From: a virus
Strand: one strand, 5' to 3'
Virus record (IMG/VR): IMGVR_UViG_3300046820_000060
Coordinates: 1-33,656 of that record
Length of the DNA: 33,656 bases
The notes under the pieces are model-generated. The model was not told the DNA's origin. It did not search any database and saw nothing but the letters and a program-made list of their open reading frames with translations. A program made the translations under genes and the position numbers. Below are positions 8,274 to 13,670 of this stretch, in pieces. Every line of letters starts with the position of its first letter. Position 1 is the stretch's first letter.

Positions 8274-8770
8274 GACTCTTCTCCCTCTTCGTAGTCTTCG
8301 CCCTCTTCCATGTCTTCACCCTCTTGCTCACCAGTGTTGGGGCCACCAACAACCCATGCATCGCAAGTTCTTGAGGCTGCACACTTGAAGTCAAAGATTT
8401 CGCAGTAGCCAAGGTCGGCCAGCTTGATCGTGCCCCATGGGTCTGCTTCCATGCCAATGCCTTGGGCAATGCACTCTTTGATGTTGTCAGAGACATTAAA
8501 AGCCGCGCAGTTACCGCACAGACTTTGCTTGGCGTCCTCGGCTGAGACATCCCACTGGTCAGCTTTCTTTTGCCAAAACGCGCTGTTTGGCAGCTTGGGA
8601 TTCTCAGGACCATAGGCCGCGCTGGTGATTGCCTTGGCTCTGTTTTTCAGATTTAAGGTAATGTCTTGCGTTGGCATGGGGCAGCTCTCGCCTGCTCCCA
8701 TGTCCTTGCCCATCTCTTCATCCATGTCCCTGTCCATGACCTGGCTCATGGTTTCTTTGATCGTAGCCAT
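8270..8770 (-). CDS. Six-cysteine putative metal-binding protein (HiPIP-like motif)
   Basis: 166 residues. The N-terminus is acidic and Met-rich, the C-terminus ends in a Glu/Asp/Gly tail, and the middle carries six cysteines: C-G-N-C, K-E-C, G-Y-C, F-K-C and R-T-C-D-A-W. The spacing, with C-x2-C at the start and C-x-A-W at the end, resembles high-potential iron-sulfur proteins, but six Cys instead of four would equally fit a zinc site. Proteins of this kind occur in head modules of podovirus-like phages. The function in the virion is unknown. The start ATG overlaps the previous stop (TAATG). Confidence 0.72.
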   Translation of the reverse strand: MATIKETMSQVMDRDMDEEMGKDMGAGESCPMPTQDITLNLKNRAKAITSAAYGPENPKLPNSAFWQKKADQWDVSAEDAKQSLCGNCAAFNVSDNIKECIAQGIGMEADPWGTIKLADLGYCEIFDFKCAASRTCDAWVVGGPNTGEQEGEDMEEGEDYEEGEES

Positions 8771-8958
8771 TATTTTTTCGCCTTATTCTTTGCTGTACGC
8801 TGGCCACGCATGGGCATCTTTGCTTCAGACATTGCAATGGCAATCGCCTGCTTGGGATTCTTGACCACTGGGCCGCCCTTGCCGCTGTGCAGCTTGCCAG
8901 CTCCAAACTCACCCATCACCTTGCCAACCTTCTTTTGCGCTTTAGACATTGATTTCAT
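8770..8958 (-). CDS. Small basic protein (DUF6496-like)
   Basis: 62 residues from the ATG with an AAGGA site 7 bases upstream; the open frame extends six codons further, but that ATG lacks a ribosome site. Motifs VGKVMGEFGAGKLHSGKGGP and VKNPKQAIAIAMSEA match a small phage/bacterial family I recall as DUF6496. The tail is Lys/Arg-rich. It is one of three consecutive small basic proteins before the portal, so a shared role in head assembly or DNA condensation is possible but unproven. Confidence 0.72.
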   Translation of the reverse strand: MKSMSKAQKKVGKVMGEFGAGKLHSGKGGPVVKNPKQAIAIAMSEAKMPMRGQRTAKNKAKK

Positions 8959-8968
8959 GGTGTTTTCC

Positions 8969-9280
8969 TTAAACAATTTGAGTGACAGAAAATGTGGTGG
9001 TTGAAGCGCATATCACCGCAACCTTGTGGCCAGGAGTGACCTCAATGTATTCCACAGTATTGGCTGGCAGGCACTCCGATGTAGTGGTGCTGGCAGTTGG
9101 GTTTGCAGCCACCTCATAGTGCAAATGGGCATTGCTTGAATTGGCCAGTCGAACAATGGTCGTGCCAGCGCCAAATGCAGTGGACTGCTGGCTTGATGTT
9201 GTGACAGAGATTACCTGGCTTGCACCAAGCCTGCCAAAGTTGCAGAGCTGGCCATTGTCATCGCGTGATAGTTTTGACAT
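8969..9280 (-). CDS. Small beta-rich protein, tandem paralogue copy 2
   Basis: 103 residues, opening MSKLSRDDNGQLCNFGRLGA and ending TTTFSVTQIV. It is clearly homologous over its whole length to the gene just upstream (about half of positions identical by eye: SKL-RDDNGQ, FGR-G-SQVI-V, TIVRLAN, NPTA-TTTS, EYI-V, VAVI, TQI). Ser/Thr-rich strands without long helices suggest a beta sandwich. The place between terminase and portal suggests a head decoration or other minor virion protein. I do not recognise the family. Confidence 0.75.
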   Translation of the reverse strand: MSKLSRDDNGQLCNFGRLGASQVISVTTSSQQSTAFGAGTTIVRLANSSNAHLHYEVAANPTASTTTSECLPANTVEYIEVTPGHKVAVICASTTTFSVTQIV

Positions 9281-9289
9281 ATCAGACCC

Positions 9290-9604
9290 TTATGTGATTT
9301 GCGTGATGCAAATGTCTGTGGCCGTTGCACCGCGAATCACCGCAATCTTGTCGCCTCCATTGACCGAAATATATTCCATTGCATTTTGGGGCAACATGGC
9401 GCTGGTCGTTGTTGTGGCCGTTGGATTTGTACCCACCGCAAAGAATAAAGGCGCTGCATTTGTATTGGCCAAACGCACAATCGTGCAATCAGCCGCCACA
9501 GCGTTTGACTGTGAGCTTGTTGCACCAACAGTGATCACTTGGCTCACGCCTGGCCTGCCAAATGTCGCCACCTGACCATTGTCGTCTCTCGTCAATTTAC
9601 TCAT
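9290..9604 (-). CDS. Small beta-rich protein, tandem paralogue copy 1
   Basis: 104 residues starting MSKLTRDDNGQVATFGRPGV. The frame is open for 41 further codons upstream, but the internal ATG is chosen because it has a GGGGAT site and aligns exactly with the start of the paralogue. The two products are alike along their whole length, so this pair arose by tandem duplication and has diverged. The function is unknown; a capsid-surface protein is one possibility. Confidence 0.75.
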   Translation of the reverse strand: MSKLTRDDNGQVATFGRPGVSQVITVGATSSQSNAVAADCTIVRLANTNAAPLFFAVGTNPTATTTTSAMLPQNAMEYISVNGGDKIAVIRGATATDICITQIT

Positions 9605-9635
9605 TTCAAATCCCCATATGGTTGTGAATGCCCAA

Positions 9636-11045
9636 TTATGCAACCCTGACAAGGTTTCTGCGCAGGGGCTGAGACCATTTGCTTGAGCCACTGCTGCCGT
9701 ACATCCCAGAGACCGCGTCACTTGCAAATGTCAGCACAAACGCATCAGCCTTGTCTGGGCTTGGCAGGCCGCGCCTCTTAATCTCGTCTTTGCCCTCAAT
9801 GGCAATCTTGCCATTACTGGTGAAACTGTACCGCACTGTGGCCAACTCACTGATCAAGACATCATCCCTTGGCATCTTGCAATCTCTGGCCTCAAGCCAC
9901 GCCCGTGCCTTATACCAAAGCTCTGCCTTGAGATTCCTGTAAGTCCCACCCATGGCTGGTGACTCAGAGACATTAATCCCTCTGGCCGGCAGCCCCAGCT
10001 CCCGCAGCCTGTCCACCACCCCAGCCCCAAGGCCAATGCTATCGACCAATATCTCTTTAGGCTGAGCACTTGGCGCCAGCGCCTGATACTCGGCCACCAC
10101 CGCACCAGTCAATTGCATCAAGTCCAAATTTTTCCATGTCCGAATATTCTCAGTCACCGCATTGCCCTGCCTTTTACAAAGCGCTGACCGGTCACTACCA
10201 AACCGCGCCACATCCAAGCCCCAAATCATGGGCGCGTACTCGCTTGGCGCCACATCCCGATTCAAGGCACTCTCCAGCAAATCCATCGCAATCACTGTGT
10301 CGTCATCACCCTTGGGGAATTCACCTATCACCCGAATCCGGTAGACATTGCTGTCCTCGCCATAGCGCATGGCCATCTCTTTGACATACTCATCCGACAC
10401 CCGTGGCGAGTCCGTACATGCCACTTGGAATGTGGTCCACTCATCACTGAGCCTTGTGTGTGTGTCGTAAAAGAACCCACTACTCCTCACCGGATTCCCA
10501 AGCAGCAGCGTCACAGCGTTATGCCCCGACATCGAGCCAGCCGCAGCCTCAAACACTTGCTCTGGCACACCACTGGCCTCATCAGCCACCAGCATCACAT
10601 TCTCACTGTGAATCCCCTGCAAAGCCTCCGGCTGCTCTGCTCTTGATGTCCTTGCACTTATGAACATCTCCGTTGGCGCAGCATTAAATTCAATCCTCTC
10701 TTGCTTAACTGTCAACAACCCCTGCAAGGGCAAAGGCATCGCATTGATCCACCTCTTCAGCTCCGCAAACATCGCGTCATACAGCTGACTGCTCGTTGGT
10801 GCAGTCACCACCACCTTGACAGGACTCCTGGTCATAAAGTACCAAAGCATGGCCCAGCTGCTGGCCGTACTCTTTCCCACCCCGTGGCCACTTCTCACAG
10901 ATATCTTGCGATCCCCTCTGGCTATCGCCTCCAAAAACTTCACTTGCCACGGGTCAGGGTCAACCCCCAGCACCTCCCGCACAAACAGCACAGGATCAGG
11001 CTGATACCTCTCCACCCACAAAGAAAACACATTGTCTTTACTCAT
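9636..11045 (-). CDS. terL: Terminase large subunit (ATPase and nuclease)
   Basis: 469 residues. The ATPase half has a Walker A motif RSGHGVGKST (residues 51-60), a coupling-type TAPTSSQL motif (81-88) and a Walker B MLVADEA (151-157). The nuclease half has the RNase H-like acidic residues: GLDVARFGSD (276-285, Asp278), LVDSIGLG (333-340, Asp335) and SPDKADA (Asp434). It cuts concatemeric DNA and pumps it through the portal. The length is normal for the family. The start shares an ATGA overlap with a microprotein gene. The small terminase gene lies upstream but is separated from it by an origin-like spacer and five small genes. Confidence 0.96.
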   Translation of the reverse strand: MSKDNVFSLWVERYQPDPVLFVREVLGVDPDPWQVKFLEAIARGDRKISVRSGHGVGKSTASSWAMLWYFMTRSPVKVVVTAPTSSQLYDAMFAELKRWINAMPLPLQGLLTVKQERIEFNAAPTEMFISARTSRAEQPEALQGIHSENVMLVADEASGVPEQVFEAAAGSMSGHNAVTLLLGNPVRSSGFFYDTHTRLSDEWTTFQVACTDSPRVSDEYVKEMAMRYGEDSNVYRIRVIGEFPKGDDDTVIAMDLLESALNRDVAPSEYAPMIWGLDVARFGSDRSALCKRQGNAVTENIRTWKNLDLMQLTGAVVAEYQALAPSAQPKEILVDSIGLGAGVVDRLRELGLPARGINVSESPAMGGTYRNLKAELWYKARAWLEARDCKMPRDDVLISELATVRYSFTSNGKIAIEGKDEIKRRGLPSPDKADAFVLTFASDAVSGMYGSSGSSKWSQPLRRNLVRVA

Positions 11046-11245
11046 GGATGCATCGTCTCATAAATGCGCCACTGCTTCTCAGGCATCGCCCACTTATGCG
11101 CATCAAGCTCATCAATCCGCACCAAGATCAACAAATGCATCGTCATGGCCAAGTCAAAATACCCACCCTCAATCGCCTCCAACATCTTGACCCGCAAGTC
11201 CACAATCACCACCTCAAGATGCAGCGCTATCAATAACTCACTCAT
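11042..11245 (-). CDS. Uncharacterised 67-residue protein
   Basis: Opens MSELLIALHLEVVIVDLRVK and ends MPEKQWRIYETMHP; hydrophobic N-terminal half, mostly helical, no cysteine. No family recognised. It is linked by ATGA overlaps both upstream and to the large terminase gene downstream, so it is very likely translated. It is one of a chain of microproteins between the second DnaA-box cluster and the large terminase gene. Confidence 0.65.
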   Translation of the reverse strand: MSELLIALHLEVVIVDLRVKMLEAIEGGYFDLAMTMHLLILVRIDELDAHKWAMPEKQWRIYETMHP

Positions 11246-11457
11246 TTCATCCCCCTCGCCTGCTTCAGATTCCTTCCCGTCTCACGATCGGTCCAGCACG
11301 ATGCACATATCCATTTGGTGGCACTCATCTCAACCCCACCCTCTGGCGGCTTCTCCTTATTGCACTTGCTGCACAGCTGCAACTTATGCGCATGGCAATT
11401 CCCATTCAGCCTCAAATGATTGTTCACAAAATTACTCTTCATTTCCTTGCCGGACAT
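11242..11457 (-). CDS. Small zinc-ribbon-like protein
   Basis: 71 residues from the chosen ATG, with a GGGGCGGGA stretch just before it; the frame is open 13 codons further. It contains C-S-K-C and C-A-S-C pairs about 24 residues apart (LQLCSKCNKEKPPEGG, then KWICASCWTDRETGR). This is a treble-clef/zinc-ribbon pattern like that of HNH-associated or recombinase-like zinc fingers. An HNH nuclease is possible in principle, because N-x-H and C-H pairs lie before the first Cys pair (NNHLRLNGNCHAHKLQ), but the protein is short. DNA binding is inferred. Confidence 0.65.
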   Translation of the reverse strand: MSGKEMKSNFVNNHLRLNGNCHAHKLQLCSKCNKEKPPEGGVEMSATKWICASCWTDRETGRNLKQARGMK

Positions 11458-11621
11458 TCCCGCCCCTGTTTGCAATCCTGATGACAGGGTGGACACTTCC
11501 TGTCAATAAAATCATATTCATTAATCCACAACCTAGAAACCAGTCCACAGCTCGGACCAGTCTCTTGCGGTAGTGGCGGCTCTTTCTTTTTAAACCAATT
11601 AAATAAATTAAACATATTCAT
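11439..11621 (-). CDS. Cysteine-containing microprotein
   Basis: 60 residues; MNMFNLFNWFKKKEPPLPQ start, GPSCGLVSRLWINEYDF middle, and a C-terminal C-P-P-C ... C ... C cluster (RKCPPCHQDCKQGRECPARK) likely to bind zinc. The start at 11621 is set by an ATGA overlap with the preceding gene. The downstream gene overlaps its end by 19 bases. No known family. The surrounding 11580-11940 DNA is clearly AT-richer than the terminase gene. Confidence 0.6.
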   Translation of the reverse strand: MNMFNLFNWFKKKEPPLPQETGPSCGLVSRLWINEYDFIDRKCPPCHQDCKQGRECPARK

Positions 11622-11779
11622 TGGATTCTCTGAATCTTATTATTATGGTGAATTAACCACTTATCACCTAATAACCTAATAGACTTAATGTATTGTCTTT
11701 GATTATGTCGGTTAGTGCTTCTCGGAACATACTCAACATTGAATAACTGACGAACCTTAGTTAATAAAGTTATATTCAT
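11618..11779 (-). CDS. 53-residue basic microprotein
   Basis: Reads MNITLLTKVRQLFNVEYVPR and continues with a basic, His/Asn/Gln-rich half containing STNRHNQRQYIKSIRLLG and ending KIQRIQ. No family recognised. Although short, it is flanked on both sides by exact ATGA overlaps, and its frame has no alternative explanation. A positively charged peptide of this kind may contact nucleic acid. Confidence 0.6.
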   Translation of the reverse strand: MNITLLTKVRQLFNVEYVPRSTNRHNQRQYIKSIRLLGDKWLIHHNNKIQRIQ

Positions 11780-11940
11780 ATTATCCCCACGATCTTATTA
11801 ATATCAACCCATGCGTGCCATGCCGTCTGGCCATCTAGGCTCATCAGCTTACAAAACACCTTGTTGTCTTTGATCTCATCAGTGTCTAAGACAATCCACT
11901 CCTGGTCATTGATGACCGCTGTCGCCTGCTTAGTTTTCAT
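11776..11940 (-). CDS. 54-residue acidic microprotein
   Basis: Reads MKTKQATAVINDQEWIVLDT and continues with EIKDNKVFCKLMSLDGQTAW to a VDINKIVGII end. The fold looks like small beta strands. No family known to me. It is the first gene after the second DnaA-box spacer, shares an ATGA overlap with the next gene, and has no strong ribosome site. The possible promoter at 11972-12001 lies about 30 bases upstream. Confidence 0.55.
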   Translation of the reverse strand: MKTKQATAVINDQEWIVLDTDEIKDNKVFCKLMSLDGQTAWHAWVDINKIVGII

Positions 11941-11971
11941 AGGTTTGTAGCGTGTAGTTGTTGGAGCTTGG

Positions 11972-12001
11972 ATTGTGAAGTGTTTTTGCGTTTTATGTCA
12001 A
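11972..12001 (-). promoter_or_regulatory. Possible sigma70-like promoter for the microprotein/terL genes
   Basis: On the minus strand a perfect -35 hexamer TTGACA (12001-11996) is followed after 18 bases by CACAAT (11977-11972), a 4/6 match to the -10 box. It would start transcription just before the gene beginning at 11940. The -10 element is weak. Confidence 0.35.
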
Positions 12002-12248
12002 CTAGTGCAATAGATTTTTAAAAAATTTTTTTTGTAGGTGTTTAGTGCCGCCACAGTCGCCCCCGCCAAACCGGCCACGGGGGGGGGCGCGGCCACCGAC
12101 CGCCAGCCACCACCCAGTTGTCCACAGCCATTTGTCCACTTCTATCCACAGATTCCTGTGCATAACTGCATCAGTAACACCAGAGCATTACTTTTTCTGT
12201 GGATATCTCCAAATCAACTTAACATAATGGTCATTGTATAAAGTGACT

Positions 12249-12264
12249 GAATGCTTCGGTATTC
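12249..12264 (+). terminator. UUCG-tetraloop hairpin (possible weak rightward terminator)
   Basis: GAATGC-TTCG-GTATTC forms a 6-bp stem closed by the very stable C(UUCG)G loop only when read on the plus strand; the G-U pair becomes an A-C mismatch on the minus strand. It is followed by GTTTATT. It lies 2 bases beyond the small terminase stop codon. The T-tract is poor. Confidence 0.3.
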
Positions 12265-12266
12265 GT

Positions 12267-12782
12267 TTATTGCGAATTGTCTATTGATACGATGCTGCGC
12301 TTGCGCAGTGCATCGAGCGCCATGCTGCCCAGGTCGATGTTGACCAATGGCTGCTGCTTGTCGCCATACTCATCTGGCGCCTGCTTAGAGGCCAGCCAGC
12401 GCCTTGTATCGACCCGCAGCTTGGCCACTTGCGCCTCTTGAGGGCTTGCATTGTCTGCAATTTCAAGGGTCTGCTCTGCTAAACTTCTCCCACCTCGCGT
12501 GCGTGCGCGTGCGAGGAGTTCTCCCCGCTTTGCATCTTTTTCGATCCATTTGTAGAAACCGCCAGTGCTGATGTCCAAAGACTTAATCACTGAATCGGTT
12601 GTTTTCCCTTGTGAGATATGGTCAAAGAGCATAGCTTCACCGCCAAAGGCGTGAATTTTCTTATTGATGCTACTCATCTCTTTGCGCTCGATGGCTGCTT
12701 GGTCGCGCAGATTGAGCTGGCGCTCTGCAATGTTGTCGGCCAGTTCGCTCAATGTGTTTGCACTCTTCTTAGGTTTTGCCAT
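12267..12782 (-). CDS. terS: Terminase small subunit
   Basis: 171 residues. A helix-turn-helix region (DHISQGKTTDSVIKSLDIST, then GGFYKWIEKD) is followed by ARTRGGRSLAEQTLEIAD and AKLRVDTRRWLASKQAPDEYGDK, the signature I know from phage small terminase proteins. It recognises phage DNA and recruits the large subunit for packaging. An AGGA site supports the start, which overlaps the end of the VRR-NUC gene by 14 bases. It is unusual that the large subunit gene begins more than 1.2 kb further on, with an origin-like spacer between them. Confidence 0.85.
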   Translation of the reverse strand: MAKPKKSANTLSELADNIAERQLNLRDQAAIERKEMSSINKKIHAFGGEAMLFDHISQGKTTDSVIKSLDISTGGFYKWIEKDAKRGELLARARTRGGRSLAEQTLEIADNASPQEAQVAKLRVDTRRWLASKQAPDEYGDKQQPLVNIDLGSMALDALRKRSIVSIDNSQ

Positions 12783-13143
12783 TCAGATAATCCTCAATTG
12801 TTTTGATTGCTTCAGCAGCTGATCTTGCGACCACTGCCATGTATCCCTTTGCGTTTAACTGCAAATTTACATCACTTTGCTTGCTTGAAACCACACCGGC
12901 CTTGGTCTTCATCTCCACAAACAAGCCATGAAACCCGTTTTTAGGCTCTAGGACGCACAAATCAGGCATCCCTGCCAAAACCCCTTCACTATGCAACCTA
13001 ACGCGCTCTGAAGCCGTTCTATCGCCTCCATTCGGTATCGCTGCAATGATGATGTCCGGATAAAACGCACGGAAGTGTTGCACCACCTTGACCTGGTCAA
13101 TGTGTTCAATGCTTTTCCTTTTGCGTTTTAAGTCAACCACCAT
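12769..13143 (-). CDS. VRR-NUC domain nuclease
   Basis: 124 residues from the ATG at 13143; the open frame extends 41 codons further but overlaps the upstream gene. The start is uncertain because the GAGG before this ATG is too close. PD-(D/E)xK family motifs are visible: AAIPNGG (34-40), a GMPDLCVL strand with the catalytic Asp (58-65) and FVEMKTKAG with Glu and Lys (75-83). The end contains the helix ARSAAEAIKTIEDYLNG. VRR-NUC enzymes resolve or nick DNA structures during replication and recombination. It sits between the replication genes and the packaging genes. Confidence 0.85.
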   Translation of the reverse strand: MVVDLKRKRKSIEHIDQVKVVQHFRAFYPDIIIAAIPNGGDRTASERVRLHSEGVLAGMPDLCVLEPKNGFHGLFVEMKTKAGVVSSKQSDVNLQLNAKGYMAVVARSAAEAIKTIEDYLNGKT

Positions 13144-13442
13144 TCCTCGGATTCTACTGCCGAGGGTTTGGTCTGGAACATGTGGCATCGGTGCTTGACA
13201 TCGGTCGGGAATGCTGCGAGGCCAGTTTTGCTGCACTGGTGTTCGGACCATGTGACAGTTGCCCATCCATTCCTAATCTTTGCCTGGTCAAACATCCACT
13301 GGAGTGGCTTTGCGTTGACCTTCCTGTGCTTTTCCATCTGATCTGCTGGCATGGACTGCTTGATGTCGACCATTTCCGCATTAGCGCAGTTTTGGCAGAA
13401 AACACGCTCATCTTCTACAAACTCTTTAATTGTGGATAACAT
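13128..13442 (-). CDS. Uncharacterised cysteine-rich protein
   Basis: 104 residues. A C-x2-C pair near residue 16 (VFCQNCANAEMVD) and further Cys/His residues (EHQCSKTG, KHRCHMF) suggest a zinc site. No family recognised. The ATG at 13442 lies inside two DnaA boxes, so the first codons (ATG TTA TCC ACA) are part of an origin-like element. The ribosome site is weak (AGAAGAAAG). It overlaps the VRR-NUC gene by 16 bases. It is the first gene after the candidate origin, in the same direction as the prim-pol gene. Confidence 0.65.
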   Translation of the reverse strand: MLSTIKEFVEDERVFCQNCANAEMVDIKQSMPADQMEKHRKVNAKPLQWMFDQAKIRNGWATVTWSEHQCSKTGLAAFPTDVKHRCHMFQTKPSAVESEEWWLT

Positions 13443-13480
13443 GTGGATAACTTTCTTCTATGTTGGACCATCTAATGCTC

Positions 13481-13533
13481 GTTTCTAATACGGAAAGCCC
13501 TTAAGGTTTTTTCCGCCTTTCCGGATTAGAAAC
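13481..13533. repeat. 17-bp-arm inverted repeat
   Basis: The left arm 13481-13497 (GTTTCTAATACGGAAAG) pairs with 13517-13533 with one mismatch, leaving a 19-base loop that itself holds CCTTAAGG. Each arm contains one copy of the 11-bp repeat. It could extrude as a cruciform or fold in RNA. Confidence 0.85.
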
Positions 13534-13563
13534 TCAAGTACCTTCCAAGCCGAGACTGGTCTG

Positions 13564-13596
13564 TGGATAAGTGGGTCTAATGACCCCACTTATCCA
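13564..13596. repeat. Hairpin with TAAT loop carrying a DnaA box
   Basis: The left arm 13564-13577 (TGGATAAGTGGGTC) and right arm 13582-13596 are complementary except for one bulged C, with the four-base loop TAAT. The outer left arm lies within a perfect TTATCCACA box, and the right arm contains a near copy (TTATCCAAC). No T-tract follows on either strand, so it is not a normal terminator. Confidence 0.85.
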
Positions 13597-13613
13597 ACAA
13601 TCCCTGCCATTGT

Positions 13614-13665
13614 CTAATACGGAATTCCGTATTAGTTCCGTATTAGTTCCGCCTTTCCGCATTAG
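13614..13665. repeat. Iteron cluster with a perfect 22-bp palindrome
   Basis: CTAATACGGAA (13614-13624) is followed directly by its reverse complement (13625-13635), giving a perfect 22-bp palindrome. A further direct copy TTCCGTATTAG lies at 13636-13646, and TTCCGCATTAG at 13655-13665. Two more copies lie outside this block at 13485-13495 (inverted) and 13519-13529 (TTCCGGATTAG). A protein dimer binding site is likely. Confidence 0.9.
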
Positions 13666-13670
13666 ACTGG

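Larger units (their letters stand above)
11941..12266. other. Noncoding spacer with five DnaA-box-like sites (second candidate origin)
   Basis: This is the largest gap without a convincing gene (326 bp). It holds an AT tract (12010-12034, A and T runs), a GC-rich block with nine consecutive G (12079-12087), and five DnaA-box-like nonamers in 90 bp. These are TTGTCCACA (12118-12126), TTGTCCACT (12132-12140), CTATCCACA (12142-12150), TTATGCACA on the minus strand (12165-12157) and ATATCCACA on the minus strand (12206-12198). Clustering of DnaA boxes beside an AT tract is typical of origins. A DnaA-sensitive promoter region is the alternative. Confidence 0.55.
13431..13666. other. Candidate iteron-type replication origin
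   Basis: This region between the prim-pol gene and the Cys-rich gene has three perfect TTATCCACA DnaA boxes (minus-strand sites at 13439-13431, 13450-13442 and 13570-13562). It also has six copies of an 11-bp repeat TTCCG-N-ATTAG, a hairpin with a DnaA box in its arm (13564-13596) and a long inverted repeat (13481-13533). Dense DnaA boxes plus iterons immediately beside a primase-helicase gene are the usual architecture of plasmid and phage origins. Function is inferred; an operator array is the main alternative. Confidence 0.7.

Noticed and set aside
12038-12241. Plus-strand open frame of 67 codons across the DnaA-box spacer
   Set aside because: Low complexity from the nine-G run and DnaA boxes, no ribosome site, no homology pattern; treated as noncoding.
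13481-13665. CRISPR-like array of 11-bp repeats
   Set aside because: Repeats are too short, in both orientations and with irregular spacing; they fit iterons or operators and not CRISPR.
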